64,000 bases of DNA from Pseudomonadota bacterium (GCA_016125375.1 WGLU01000001.1:310001-374000); one strand, 5' to 3'. Shown: positions 44,978 to 54,425, counted from the stretch's first letter. Notes: a model not told the origin generated them from the sequence alone. Program-made: numbers and translations.

Positions 44978-45754
44978 ATGCTGGTCGATAGCCATTGCCA
45001 CCTCGATGACGAGCGGTTCAAAGACGACCTGCCCGATGTCCTCAAACGGGCAGGGGAGGCAGGTATTGACTATATGCAGACCATCTGCACACAAAAAGCG
45101 GACTTTCCTGTCATTCATAAAATGGCTTTGGAACACAGTAATATCTTCTGTTCCTACGGCATTCACCCCCACCATGCCGATACGGATATGGTGAGCGAAG
45201 AAGAGATTATTGCCCACGGTAAGCTCGATAAAGTCATCGGCATTGGCGAAACAGGATTGGACTATTACTACGATAACTCCGACCGTAAGGCCCAGCAGGA
45301 GAGCTTCCGCCGTCACCTGCGGGCGGCGCGTACGCTTGACCTGCCGGTCATCATCCATACCCGTGATGCGGACGCCGATACCATCGCCATTCTGGACGAG
45401 GCCAAGCGGGAAGGGGGCAACCGCCTGCTATTGCACTGCTTTTCCAGCACGCTGGAGTTGGCCGAATACGCAGTAGCCAACGGCATTTACCTTTCCGCCT
45501 CGGGCATTGTCACGTTTAAAACGGCTGATGTTCTGCGGGAGGCTTTTAAAATTGTCCCGCCCGAGCTCCTGCTGGTCGAAACCGACGCGCCGTATCTTGC
45601 GCCCGTGCCGCTGCGCGGCAAACGGTGCGAGCCTGCCTTTACTGCGACGACCGCCGCATTTGTGGCTGACCTTAAAGGCATGAGTCTTGAGGATCTGGCC
45701 GCTGTTACCACACGCAACTTCTTCCACCTGTTCAGCAAAGCCAAACAGGTATGA
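44978..45754 (+). CDS. TatD family metal-dependent hydrolase
   Basis: A 258-residue TIM-barrel enzyme with all expected metal ligands: His-x-His in 'DSHCHLDD', Glu in 'GIGETGLDYYY', His in 'VIIHTRDAD', His in 'LLHCFSS' and Asp in 'VETDAPYLAP'. TatD proteins are 3'-5' exonucleases and have also been linked to D-amino-acyl-tRNA deacylation. The holB-metG-tatD-MBL order is common in alphaproteobacteria. A degenerate relative lies 1.5 kb downstream as part of a fusion protein. Confidence 0.94.
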   Translation: MLVDSHCHLDDERFKDDLPDVLKRAGEAGIDYMQTICTQKADFPVIHKMALEHSNIFCSYGIHPHHADTDMVSEEEIIAHGKLDKVIGIGETGLDYYYDNSDRKAQQESFRRHLRAARTLDLPVIIHTRDADADTIAILDEAKREGGNRLLLHCFSSTLELAEYAVANGIYLSASGIVTFKTADVLREAFKIVPPELLLVETDAPYLAPVPLRGKRCEPAFTATTAAFVADLKGMSLEDLAAVTTRNFFHLFSKAKQV

Positions 45755-46560
45755 GCATCCCTGCCACTGTGACTGTTCTGGGCTGCGGCAATTCTATGGG
45801 CACGCCCGTTATTGGTTGTAGCTGCGCTGTCTGCACCGGTGGTAACCCCAAGAACATGCGGATGCGTGCCTCCATCCTGATTGAATCGGCAACCACAAAA
45901 GTGCTGATAGACTGCGGGCCGGATGTGCGGTATCAGGCGCTCAAGTTCGGCTTTACGACCGTCGACGCCGTTGTGCTGACCCATGCACACGCCGACCATA
46001 TTGGCGGCGCGGATGAAATCCGTAACTTCAACATCGCCAATAACGACTGGATGGTCGTCTATGGCGATATCGAAACCCTGCGGGAGTTTGCTCACCGCTG
46101 CGATTATATGTTCCATAACAGCCGCAATGTGGATGGCAACTGGTTCAAACCCTGCGTCATCGCCAGCCGGATTGAACACAATAAAGCCCTCACCATCGGC
46201 GACATTACCCTGCTACCCATCCATGCCAAACATGGCCGTATGGATGTGCTGGGCTTCCGCATTGGCGACTTTGCCTATATGACCGATTGTCATTTGATTC
46301 CGGAGGCATCACTGGCGCTGATGCAGGGGCTTGATACGCTGATTATCGACTGCGTAAACTGGGAGATAACGCACCCGTCGCCCACACATTCCGACTGGGT
46401 TAATACTGCCAAATGGATTGAACAGCTCGCGCCCAAAACCGCCTTCCTGACCCATATGTCCCATCATATGGACTATGCCGACACCGAGGCACGCACACCG
46501 GCCCACGTGCACCCTGCGCATGATGGCCTGCGAATCGACGTACTCAGCCGCTCTTTTTAA
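45751..46560 (+). CDS. MBL-fold metallo-hydrolase (PhnP-like)
   Basis: A 269-residue metallo-beta-lactamase-fold protein. The signature is 'THAHADHIGG', with later ligands in 'TDCHLI' and 'THMSHHMDY'. The start 'VTVLGCGNSMGTPVIGC' and the conserved Cys pair near it resemble PhnP, a cyclic phosphate phosphodiesterase. It lies directly after tatD with an ATGA overlap. The substrate is not known; a small cyclic nucleotide or phosphodiester is likely. Confidence 0.88.
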   Translation: MSIPATVTVLGCGNSMGTPVIGCSCAVCTGGNPKNMRMRASILIESATTKVLIDCGPDVRYQALKFGFTTVDAVVLTHAHADHIGGADEIRNFNIANNDWMVVYGDIETLREFAHRCDYMFHNSRNVDGNWFKPCVIASRIEHNKALTIGDITLLPIHAKHGRMDVLGFRIGDFAYMTDCHLIPEASLALMQGLDTLIIDCVNWEITHPSPTHSDWVNTAKWIEQLAPKTAFLTHMSHHMDYADTEARTPAHVHPAHDGLRIDVLSRSF

Positions 46561-46634
46561 GCCGTTCCTGCTTGCCTTAACAGCCGCCGACCCATAGCAT
46601 AAAAAGATATAAAAAACATAAGGCTAACCCGAAC

Positions 46635-47264
46635 ATGCATATCTCTGCTGCCGACGTACCAGCCCAGCAGTTTTACCATTTGCTCACGCAGACGGTTATC
46701 CCGCGCCCGATTGCCTGGGTCTTAAGCGACAATGGCAAGGGGGAGGGGATGGACCGTTACAATCTGGCGCCGTTCTCCTTTTTTAACGCCATGGCATCAG
46801 ATCCGCCGATGCTGGCATTCGCCATCTCCCGAAAGGAAGGCGGCAGCAAAAAGGACACTTGGGTTAATCTCGAAAACCAGCGGTTTTGCACGGTGCATAT
46901 CGGCCAAGTTGCCCAACATGAACCCCTTGTTGATTCGTCGGTGGAGTTGCCTCACGGGGTTTCAGAACTGCATCGTCAGGCGTATGAACTGGTGACGCAT
47001 GATGCACATCCAACACCGCGGATTGCAGAGGCGCCAATCGCCTTTTTCTGTGAGCTGGACCATATGCATCCGCTGGGAAAAGGCATCACAGCCGTTGCTT
47101 TTTGCAGAATTCATCACATATTTATAAACGATGCTGTTGTAAAAACGCTGCCCAATGGGCGGATTGTGGTTTCGGCAGCAGGCGTGGACCCTCTAGCCCG
47201 TTTAGGCGGTCGGGAATACGCCAAATTAGGGGACATCTTTCAACTGGACAGGCCTACCAAGTAG
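46635..47264 (+). CDS. Flavin reductase-like protein
   Basis: A 209-residue FMN-binding split-barrel protein: 'VIPRPIAWVLS', 'YNLAPFSFFNAMASDPPML' and 'KDTWVNLENQRFCTVHI' are the flavin-binding segments of the DIM6/NtaB group. Members reduce FMN with NAD(P)H for a partner monooxygenase or bind FMN for other uses. No monooxygenase lies next to it. A short gap with A-rich sequence (46561-46634) precedes it and may hold a promoter. Confidence 0.87.
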   Translation: MHISAADVPAQQFYHLLTQTVIPRPIAWVLSDNGKGEGMDRYNLAPFSFFNAMASDPPMLAFAISRKEGGSKKDTWVNLENQRFCTVHIGQVAQHEPLVDSSVELPHGVSELHRQAYELVTHDAHPTPRIAEAPIAFFCELDHMHPLGKGITAVAFCRIHHIFINDAVVKTLPNGRIVVSAAGVDPLARLGGREYAKLGDIFQLDRPTK

Positions 47265-47273
47265 GGGATTGTG

Positions 47274-49166
47274 ATGTTTAGGCACGATCAGGGTTGCTAT
47301 AAATGCGGCGGTCACCCGGGACACCGGACGAAAGACCGTGCCGTCCTGTACCAGTGCACCCAATGTGGATTCTATGTGTGCAACCAGCACCGTATCGGTA
47401 TCGGCGCCAATACCTGTCCTAACTGCAAGAGCAAGAAGTTCCGTACGGCGATGAGCCGCAACACCAGCATGAACAAAAAGTCTGGTGGCATGCCCAGCTC
47501 GGGCGGTTTTACAGCCTCCAAAAAATGGGGCATGAAACCCAAAGACAACCAGACTGTCGATATTGACGACGATTATCAGGAAAGTGACGGCGGTGGCGGC
47601 GGCGGTTTTGGGGCAGGCGGCGGGAACAACAAAGGCTCGAAGAGTCAGGGTGCCGTCCTTGCAAGCGACAAGGAAAACACACAGGTCAAAGTCGCCCGTA
47701 AGGAAGAAGTCTTTACCAAACAGAACAATACCCAATATATCTCGGCCGAGCAGGCAGGTAAGCTGCCCGAAGGTGTGCGCGACAGGTATGTGATTCAAGC
47801 GCCTTACATGAAAGACAATGGCGTCGATATGATGACCTTGTCTGATGTGGATATGGAGGGTAAAAGCTACGTTCTTGTCCGCGGGCCGGCTGGATCGGCG
47901 GAAGACGATGTCAAGAACATGGCCAATCGTCCGCCACAATCTCTTGCCGAGATGGAAGCAGATGAGGAACAGCCTGAGAAAGGCAAGTTTATCGGTCAAA
48001 GCGCTTTGGGCATTGCGGCTATCGAGTTCTCGCCAGCAGCTCCCAAAGATGCCCGCCAGAGCGAGCTCGAGGGTTTGAGCCTGAAAGCCAGTGTCACTAT
48101 TGTCGATGGGGAAGGAGATGAAGACGACCTTCCCGAGATAGCCGTTAAAATGGCGTTGCGTGCCGGCGGTAGCTCGACAGTTTCATCTCAGAGTCTGGAT
48201 GACGAGTCCAAAATCAAAGAACCTGAAGAAGAGCCGGAAGAAGAAGATGACGACAGCGACCCTTATGAAGGGTTGGATCTGGAAATGCTCAGCCTTGTAA
48301 AGGATAAGCAAAACGCTGTTCCCAAGATGATCTTCAGTGATGTGTACTTCCGCCTTACACTGCCCGAGAGCATTACCAAGTACGAAGCCTTCATGAAAGC
48401 CCGCAGTAAACAGGACAAACCGGATGATAACATCCAGATGGCTGTTATCTCGTTCGATCCGCGCCGTCTTGTATTATTCGACCAGATTATCGGTCTGCTC
48501 AAAAAATGGCCCCAGGTGTTTGGTGCAGCCGGTTACGGACCGCAAACGGTTAATAGTTTGCCTGCCACAGCATTGGATGACCTCCGTAAGCTTGTGCGTA
48601 AAAATGCCAAGATTATCGCTATTGGCGATGTTGGACTGGATCTGCACTTCTCCCCACATACAGTAGACAAGCAGGTCGACTTGATGGTTGCGCAGATCAA
48701 AATCGCTGCTGAGCTTGGTATGCCCGTGTACCTATCGGCCAAGAAAGCTGATGATGTGTTTGCCGCCGTGCTGGATGACCTCAAGAACCAAGGTATTGTC
48801 TTTCACGGGATTTTCAGCAGTGTCATTGAGAGCAAAAAGGTTCTAGAGGCAATTCTCAAACACCAGCTTTACGTTGCCATTCGCCCGGAGGTCTCCCACG
48901 AAGAGCAGGAAACGTACCGCAATTACCTCAAACACGTACATCCGTCACGCTTGTTGCTGGCCAGTGGATTCGAGCATACTGCGCCCTTTACACACCGCGG
49001 GTGGTGGAATGAACCTGCTTTTATTGAAGAAACCGCCCGTCATGCGGCAAAGCTTTACAATGTGAAGCCCGAGATTATGGCCACGCAGGCCTGCAAAAAC
49101 TTTGCAAAGTTGCTTTTTGCAGACCGGGACGATACTATCCCTGCCCAAGACTCCGGCAACAAATAA
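47274..49166 (+). CDS. AN1-like zinc finger protein fused to a degenerate TatD barrel
   Basis: A 630-residue protein from ATG 47274 (GGGG at 47264-47267; a GTG at 47271 is the alternative). The N-terminus has eight metal ligands: C8-x2-C11-x16-C28-x2-C31-x4-C36-x2-H39-x8-C48-x2-C51; 'YQCTQCGFYVCNQHR' is very like an AN1 finger. A long disordered middle follows with a Gly run (near residue 105) and an acidic patch (near 325). From about residue 360 the sequence follows TatD ('IGDVGLDL', 'FHGIFSS', 'NEPAFIEETARHAAKLYNV'), but most metal ligands are lost. It may bind nucleic acid or protein rather than cut. The function is unknown. Confidence 0.75.
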   Translation: MFRHDQGCYKCGGHPGHRTKDRAVLYQCTQCGFYVCNQHRIGIGANTCPNCKSKKFRTAMSRNTSMNKKSGGMPSSGGFTASKKWGMKPKDNQTVDIDDDYQESDGGGGGGFGAGGGNNKGSKSQGAVLASDKENTQVKVARKEEVFTKQNNTQYISAEQAGKLPEGVRDRYVIQAPYMKDNGVDMMTLSDVDMEGKSYVLVRGPAGSAEDDVKNMANRPPQSLAEMEADEEQPEKGKFIGQSALGIAAIEFSPAAPKDARQSELEGLSLKASVTIVDGEGDEDDLPEIAVKMALRAGGSSTVSSQSLDDESKIKEPEEEPEEEDDDSDPYEGLDLEMLSLVKDKQNAVPKMIFSDVYFRLTLPESITKYEAFMKARSKQDKPDDNIQMAVISFDPRRLVLFDQIIGLLKKWPQVFGAAGYGPQTVNSLPATALDDLRKLVRKNAKIIAIGDVGLDLHFSPHTVDKQVDLMVAQIKIAAELGMPVYLSAKKADDVFAAVLDDLKNQGIVFHGIFSSVIESKKVLEAILKHQLYVAIRPEVSHEEQETYRNYLKHVHPSRLLLASGFEHTAPFTHRGWWNEPAFIEETARHAAKLYNVKPEIMATQACKNFAKLLFADRDDTIPAQDSGNK

Positions 49167-49184
49167 CTTAACAGGTTCGGACTG

Positions 49185-50093
49185 ATGCTGTTCTTACAGT
49201 ACACCTATCGTTTTACTGTATGGCCTGCCTTATTGGGCAGCCTGTTCCTGTTGCACAGCATTATTACCAGCATGTTGCCCCATAGCAATATGGCGTTTTC
49301 CATCGCCTATATGTGCGCTATTGCGGGCCTGTACGTGCTCGAGCGTTTTCACCCGCAGGTACCAGAGTGGCTGAGCGACGACGGGCAGTCCATCAACGAT
49401 GTGCTGCTGACCCTTATCAGCAAGACATTTTCCTACGCTTTCTTGCAGATAAATCTCGTCCTTTTTGCTGTTCAGAAGTTGAGTGACTCGCAGCTTGGTG
49501 CACGTATAGCAGGGTGGGGGCTCTGGCCGCATCAATGGCCTTATACAGTACAGATTGCGGCCGGCTTATTGATGTGCGAGCTGTTCTTCTATTGGTATCA
49601 CCGACTTGCGCACGAGTTCAAACCGCTGTGGTGCTTCCATGCTGTGCATCATTTCCCAAAACGTCTGTGGGTGCTGAATACGGGGCGCTCCCATATTGTT
49701 GATAGCACATTGTTTATGGCGGGGATTATTCCGTTGGTCGCTCTTGGCGCATCACGGGAGCTGATCTCGGACCTGTTGATTATCACGGCATTCATCGGGC
49801 TGCTGTCACACGCTAATATTGCCGTACCCATGGGCCCGTGGCGTTATGTATTTAACGGCGCTGATAATCATCGCTGGCACCATAGTGTCAAAATGGATGA
49901 GGGTAACCGCAACTACGGGCAGAACCTGATGGTGTGGGACCACATCTTTGGGAGCTACTATCAGGACCCGTCGCGTATGCGGCCCAAGCGCATCGGCAGC
50001 AGCCTTAAACTGCCCAAAGACCTGATAGGGCAATTGCGGGAGCCTGTGGCAGCGTTTCGTAAGTCTCTGTCGCAGCCACTATGGTATAAATAA
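49185..50093 (+). CDS. Sterol desaturase / fatty acid hydroxylase family protein
   Basis: A 302-residue integral membrane protein with several helices and the diiron His boxes 'YHRLAHE', 'HAVHH' and 'NHRWHH', in the usual order. Family members hydroxylate or desaturate lipids such as sterols, carotenoids or fatty acids using O2. The lipid substrate cannot be read from the sequence. It starts 18 bp after the zinc finger gene on the same strand. Confidence 0.88.
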   Translation: MLFLQYTYRFTVWPALLGSLFLLHSIITSMLPHSNMAFSIAYMCAIAGLYVLERFHPQVPEWLSDDGQSINDVLLTLISKTFSYAFLQINLVLFAVQKLSDSQLGARIAGWGLWPHQWPYTVQIAAGLLMCELFFYWYHRLAHEFKPLWCFHAVHHFPKRLWVLNTGRSHIVDSTLFMAGIIPLVALGASRELISDLLIITAFIGLLSHANIAVPMGPWRYVFNGADNHRWHHSVKMDEGNRNYGQNLMVWDHIFGSYYQDPSRMRPKRIGSSLKLPKDLIGQLREPVAAFRKSLSQPLWYK

Positions 50094-50245
50094 CATAATA
50101 TACATTATGCGACAAATATCAGCTATACGATAGCCATACCCTTTTATCTGGCTCAGCCCCTTTGGTTTTGTTAGCCACAGGCCTTGTGGTATCCTGCATA
50201 AAAATAAGAAGATAAAACGACTCACCCACTGGGGACACTGAACCG

Positions 50246-51544
50246 ATGGCCAAACTCAACCGACGTCGCCTGCTCACCCGCCTTGGGCTCATGGCCGGAG
50301 CATCGTCGCTGAGCCTGATAAATCCATTCACCATCAAAGCAGCAACAGCTACGCCTACGGAAAATACAACACCGCCGGTCCTCAAGGGTGTTATCTATAT
50401 TGTTGGCGAGAATGGCACACTGCTGCCCGAAGCCCGTGGCCTTACCAAGGAGCAATGTTGCGTCATTCGTACCCTGGATCTGGAAACCGGCGCAACCAAA
50501 TATGCCATTCTGCCGGTGCACCGCGGTCACGTCGCCATTCATGCCGGCAATGGCAATATTCTGGTTGTCGGTCACCACGGTAACAGGAACGCATTTCTGG
50601 ACCAGAACCTGAACATTCTTAAAGTGCTTGATGCCCCCAAGGGCTACCTGTTCAGCGGCCATGGCCTGTACGACCCAAAACGTAATTACAATATTGTGCC
50701 GCTCCGGCATGAGGACCCCCAGAGCATTAAGGATACGGGTCTTTTACAGGTTTACGATGCATCCACGCTGGAGCTTGTTAAAACGGTGAGCAGCGGCGGA
50801 TTACACCCCCACGAGCCTAAATTTATTCCCGGTACCGATGAAATTGCCTGCACACACTACGGTGAGCTGTATACAAAAAGCCGCCCGTTCATTGCAGATG
50901 TTGTTGAGCCAAAACTGAGTATTCTTGACGCGGAGACACTCGCTGTTAAGCGGGAGTATGTCCAAAAAGACTACGCTATGCTCACGCACATGGATGTGGA
51001 TGATGAAGGCAACGCGTACTGCGTGCTTACACAAGCCATCAAAATCTACGACACTGAGAAACCTTGGGAAGAAGCCCTGCGCGACGCCGACATGCAGTTG
51101 CAGTCCCTGTATAACTTTCAGCGGGATTTCCCCCTCTCCTACCATGTGGCAGACCGCAAGCGGATAGAGATCCCCCTGCCAATGGTGCGTATCAACACCC
51201 AAACGGGTGAACGGCGCGATTTCTTTACGGGTTATGCCAACCACATGCGCGGCCAGTCGGTTGCCAAGAACAGCGTTGCCAAGGTGGCTATTGGCGTCTT
51301 TCACCATTCCGACATGATTATTAGCCATAAAACAGACAGTGATCAGGTCTTCATGATAGGCGCTGTGGATATCGGCCTGACCGATATCCGCGGTATATGC
51401 GAAATCCCCGGCACGCCTTATATGGCGATAGCCGGCAGTAACCGCGGTGTCGTCATTGTTGATGCCCGCAACTTTTCAGTTATCCGCAGATATAATGTGG
51501 AGACGCACGAGAACGTCCACCTTTCCGCCCGGGTATTTGCCTAG
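50246..51544 (+). CDS. DUF1513-type exported protein with Tat-like signal
   Basis: A 432-residue protein. The N-terminus 'NRRRLLTRLGLMAGASSL' is a twin-arginine-type signal, so export in folded form is likely. The rest is beta-rich with repeated His/Gly motifs ('RGHVAIHAGNGNILVVGHHG', 'SGGLHPHEPKF', 'EPKLSILDAETL') that match DUF1513, a propeller-like family of unknown role sometimes found with iron-uptake proteins. A 152-bp gap before it contains two short inverted repeats (50094-50109 and near 50132). It converges on a lipoprotein gene with stops overlapping in CTAG. Confidence 0.75.
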   Translation: MAKLNRRRLLTRLGLMAGASSLSLINPFTIKAATATPTENTTPPVLKGVIYIVGENGTLLPEARGLTKEQCCVIRTLDLETGATKYAILPVHRGHVAIHAGNGNILVVGHHGNRNAFLDQNLNILKVLDAPKGYLFSGHGLYDPKRNYNIVPLRHEDPQSIKDTGLLQVYDASTLELVKTVSSGGLHPHEPKFIPGTDEIACTHYGELYTKSRPFIADVVEPKLSILDAETLAVKREYVQKDYAMLTHMDVDDEGNAYCVLTQAIKIYDTEKPWEEALRDADMQLQSLYNFQRDFPLSYHVADRKRIEIPLPMVRINTQTGERRDFFTGYANHMRGQSVAKNSVAKVAIGVFHHSDMIISHKTDSDQVFMIGAVDIGLTDIRGICEIPGTPYMAIAGSNRGVVIVDARNFSVIRRYNVETHENVHLSARVFA

Positions 51545-52536
51545 TTCTGTACGGCGGCCCGCTTCAGGACGTCTGCCAGCCATTGGCCCGACCATAGCCC
51601 CAGCAAGGCGTGCGCCGGTCCTGCAGGCGGGGTTTTATAAAAGAGTATTTCTGCAGGCAGACTCTGGTAAAACGCCTTAGCGTCCGGCAGCGCCATCTGT
51701 TCATCATCATCGGAAAACATCAGAATCAGTGGTCGTTGCAGGTTATGGGTCCATGCGTAAACCAGCGCTCTAAGACTTTCCTGCGGGCACCATTGCCCTT
51801 CTCTCGGCTGCCCGCGCCCCGGGTTGAAAGCAAAAAGCATGTCATAGCCGCTGCCATTCTCTTGCGCTGCGGCGGCAATTGCCGCGAGCCCACCGGACGA
51901 TTGCCCCAAAAGCACCAAATGCTTATACCCAAATGCCTTGCGCAGAAAACTGGCGGCGTCCTGCAAGTGCCTAACGGCGTTCATGGTTGGTGTTTGATAG
52001 TCTGGCGCATCACAGTTACCGTAGTGCTCGCTGAGTCCTTGCTCGGTATCTCCGGCGCCCATGCGGTACACAAAAGCGACATCTGCATACGGATATAGGG
52101 CACGGATTGTATCCAGATAACCATAATGGTCATACTGCAACCGTGGTACCCCCGATTTGGGCGTGCCGTGTGTCAGAATAAAAAGGGTATCGGTGTTTTT
52201 GCGAGCCCGGTCAGTGAACAACCGGACATCCAATTTTGCTCCGTCCGACGGCATCATGATTTGTACAGCATCACCTGCGTGCGGCTGCGGCGCGCCTGCG
52301 TCGAAACGTTCAAAAACAGCTTTCTCCAGAACTTTTTCGGGAAGTCTCTCCGCATGCTCTGGCAGGTAGGGCTTAAGTACGTCCAGCTTATCGAGCTGCG
52401 TCTTACCGGCATAATAATCCAGTAATGCATGGATCACCTTCGACCGCGACGGTTCAACCTTATCAGCAGGCTGTCCACAACCCACCAGTATGGTTGTGGC
52501 AATTACTGTACAAATAACGCGGCCCAATGCAGGCAA
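51541..52536 (-). CDS. Alpha/beta hydrolase lipoprotein
   Basis: A 331-residue protein with a lipoprotein signal (lipobox 'LVGC', Cys20). The hydrolase fold shows the oxyanion segment 'LTHGTPKSG' and nucleophile elbow 'LLGQSSGG' (Gly-x-Ser-x-Gly), with a possible Asp in 'MFSDDDEQ' and His near 'AHALLG'. It would act on esters or amides at the envelope. The substrate is unknown. It lies 3 bp after the dCMP deaminase gene on the minus strand and may be co-transcribed with it. Confidence 0.8.
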   Translation of the reverse strand: MPALGRVICTVIATTILVGCGQPADKVEPSRSKVIHALLDYYAGKTQLDKLDVLKPYLPEHAERLPEKVLEKAVFERFDAGAPQPHAGDAVQIMMPSDGAKLDVRLFTDRARKNTDTLFILTHGTPKSGVPRLQYDHYGYLDTIRALYPYADVAFVYRMGAGDTEQGLSEHYGNCDAPDYQTPTMNAVRHLQDAASFLRKAFGYKHLVLLGQSSGGLAAIAAAAQENGSGYDMLFAFNPGRGQPREGQWCPQESLRALVYAWTHNLQRPLILMFSDDDEQMALPDAKAFYQSLPAEILFYKTPPAGPAHALLGLWSGQWLADVLKRAAVQN

Positions 52537-52539
52537 AAC

Positions 52540-53001
52540 TCAACCCGCCTTTTTGGCATCAACAATCTGGAAGTAGCGTATTTTCACACCGCATTCCTCG
52601 AACAGGTTACCCACGCGCTTGTTATGCTCGTCCCACTTCTGCTGGTTCGAGATGTTTTGCTCGCACACAACGACTTCCTTGATGCCGGCTTGCACCACAC
52701 CGCGAGCACAGTCCAGACAAGGGGTCATACTTACATATAGCGTGCAGTCTTTCATGCTGCTGCCGTGACGGGCAGCGTTATAAATGGCGTTGCGCTCGGC
52801 ATGCTCGAACCAGAAGTATTTCTCAGGGCGTTCAAACCGCTCCGGCACATTGTCATTCAAGCCGCGGGGGAAACTATTATACCCGGTAGAACGAATTTCC
52901 TTATCAGGTCCAACAACGATGGCACCAACCTTTGTGCTGGGGTCTTTGGACTTAACAGCCACATGCGTCAGCATACCTGCAAAATATGTATCCCAATCCA
53001 T
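52540..53001 (-). CDS. dCMP deaminase family protein
   Basis: A 153-residue zinc deaminase. Ligands are His in 'EHAERNAIYNAA' (HAE motif with the catalytic Glu) and two Cys in 'MTPCLDCARG' (PCxxC). The start 'MDWDTYFAGMLTHVAVKSKDPSTKVGA' is typical of dCMP/deoxycytidylate deaminases, which make dUMP for thymidylate synthesis. tmk is elsewhere (41749). ComEB-like proteins have the same fold, but size and motifs fit dCMP deaminase. Confidence 0.88.
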   Translation of the reverse strand: MDWDTYFAGMLTHVAVKSKDPSTKVGAIVVGPDKEIRSTGYNSFPRGLNDNVPERFERPEKYFWFEHAERNAIYNAARHGSSMKDCTLYVSMTPCLDCARGVVQAGIKEVVVCEQNISNQQKWDEHNKRVGNLFEECGVKIRYFQIVDAKKAG

Positions 53002-53087
53002 CGTCTTGCCCTCTTTTCGTCTTTCTTTTCAGTTTAAAGGCAAGCCCGTGTTTCTCACCACTATTTTCTGGCTATATGGAAAAAGTT

Positions 53088-53112
53088 AAGCCCCCTTTCG
53101 GGGGCTTGGCTA
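53088..53112 (-). terminator. Terminator after the redoxin gene
   Basis: AAGCCCCC-TTTC-GGGGGCTT (53088-53107), with a TTAACTTTTT tract when read on the minus strand. It ends the minus-strand redoxin transcript before the dCMP deaminase gene. Confidence 0.85.
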
Positions 53113-53119
53113 CCTAGCT

Positions 53120-53740
53120 CTAGTATTTAACAGAGCATCCGTACGGAATGGTTACTTTTTCCGTCACCGCGCCGCCTGCCAGGATCTCGTCAAGCGCCTC
53201 ACGGACGTAGTTACGGGCCATGCGGGCATCCGCGTGGATGGTATTCGCCTTGTTATCGATGGCCCCTGCATAGACCAGCACACCGTCGCGGTTAATCACA
53301 AACATATGCGGGGTTGTTTTGGCGCCATACAGACGGCCGACATCACCTTTAGGATCCAGCAAAATATGCGTCTGGTGGGATTGTTCCTTTTCTTGCACCT
53401 GCAGGGCTTCTTCTGCTGTGATGTATCCCTGATTACCTTCGGCTGAGGAAACAATGCTCAACCAGACAACACCCTTGTCGGTGGATTCCTTCTGGAGGTC
53501 CTGCATGTTGCGGGTATCGTAATGTTTGCGCACGAATGGGCAGTCTTTATTAAACCACTCCAGCACAACTACGTTGCCTTTGTAATCACTCAGCTTGTGG
53601 CTCTTGCCGTCTTCACCGGGGAGGGTAAAGTCAGGGGCTGGCTTGTCCACAGCAACGGCCACATCAGCCGCTTGGGCTGAGGGGTGCCACAGTACAGCGG
53701 CAGAAAGCAAAGCAATGGTAAAAAGTTTGGGCATTTTCAT
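53120..53740 (-). CDS. Exported redoxin (AhpC/TSA-like thioredoxin fold)
   Basis: A 206-residue protein with a Sec signal peptide ending near 'PSAQAA'. The domain has 'APDFTLPGEDGKSHKLSDYKG', a single redox Cys in 'NKDCPFVRKHY' in place of a CxxC pair, and 'TTPHMFVINRDGVLVYAGAID' with the cis-Pro. A second Cys lies only at the extreme C-terminus ('PYGCSVKY'), which could act as a resolving cysteine. It may be a periplasmic peroxiredoxin-like or thiol protein. Confidence 0.85.
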   Translation of the reverse strand: MKMPKLFTIALLSAAVLWHPSAQAADVAVAVDKPAPDFTLPGEDGKSHKLSDYKGNVVVLEWFNKDCPFVRKHYDTRNMQDLQKESTDKGVVWLSIVSSAEGNQGYITAEEALQVQEKEQSHQTHILLDPKGDVGRLYGAKTTPHMFVINRDGVLVYAGAIDNKANTIHADARMARNYVREALDEILAGGAVTEKVTIPYGCSVKY

Positions 53741-53802
53741 CTTGTTTATCCCTTATGTTGCCAATAAGTGATGTCTTCTTCGCCCGCAGATGTAAAAAGG
53801 TT

Positions 53803-54414
53803 TCAGTCGATACCCATTTTTGCTTCCATCAGCGAGCACATCGTATGCAGGAACATGATATGGCATTCCTGAATCTGAGCCGTAACATTATGGCGCACCA
53901 CAAAAGCCTTGTCGGCATATTTTACGGCAGCACCACCATCACGGCCCGCCAATAGAACGCACATGATGCCTTTTTCCTGCGCTACTTCGAAAGCTCGGAT
54001 AACGTTTTTACTGTTCCCGGAGGTAGAGATACCAATCAAAATATCCCCCTTCTGGCCCAAACCTGCCACCTGTCGGGAAAATACCTCGTCATACCCGTAA
54101 TCGTTCCCGATAGCCGTCAGGGCCGATGTATCCGTCGTTAGCGCAATAGACGGTAAAGACGGACGATCTTTCACAAAACGTCCGACAAACTCCGCTGCAA
54201 TATGCTGGGCATCGGCCGCGCTGCCGCCGTTCCCGCACAGCATCACTTTATTGCCGCTGTTCATGCAGGCCACAACATCGTCCGCAAAAGCGTCCAACTC
54301 GGCCGCAACCTCGTTAAAAAAGGTTTCTGTCACGCTCAGGTGGCTGGCCAGAATATCTTTCACCATGCCAACACCATCAACGGATTGCACCTTAAAAGCC
54401 GTATTTGCAGTCAT
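53803..54414 (-). CDS. gmhA: Phosphoheptose isomerase (SIS domain)
   Basis: A 203-residue SIS protein: 'LCGNGGSAADAQHIAAEFVGRF' type start with the conserved zinc-linked His and Glu region, 'ALTAIGNDYGYDEVFSRQV', 'GISTSGNSKNV' and 'IQECHIMFLHTMC'. It converts sedoheptulose 7-phosphate to glycero-manno-heptose 7-phosphate for LPS core or other heptose polymers. The next enzymes (hldE, gmhB) are not in the window. It is 11 bp after asnB and probably the last gene of that unit. Confidence 0.92.
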   Translation of the reverse strand: MTANTAFKVQSVDGVGMVKDILASHLSVTETFFNEVAAELDAFADDVVACMNSGNKVMLCGNGGSAADAQHIAAEFVGRFVKDRPSLPSIALTTDTSALTAIGNDYGYDEVFSRQVAGLGQKGDILIGISTSGNSKNVIRAFEVAQEKGIMCVLLAGRDGGAAVKYADKAFVVRHNVTAQIQECHIMFLHTMCSLMEAKMGID

Positions 54415-54425
54415 TCTATCACTCC

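Noticed and set aside
50094-50245. Inverted repeats (CATAAT-N4-ATTATG and GCTAT-ACG-ATAGC) as a terminator or riboswitch
   Set aside because: The stems are short and AT-rich without a T tract, and no riboswitch core is recognisable; they are noted only as possible binding sites.
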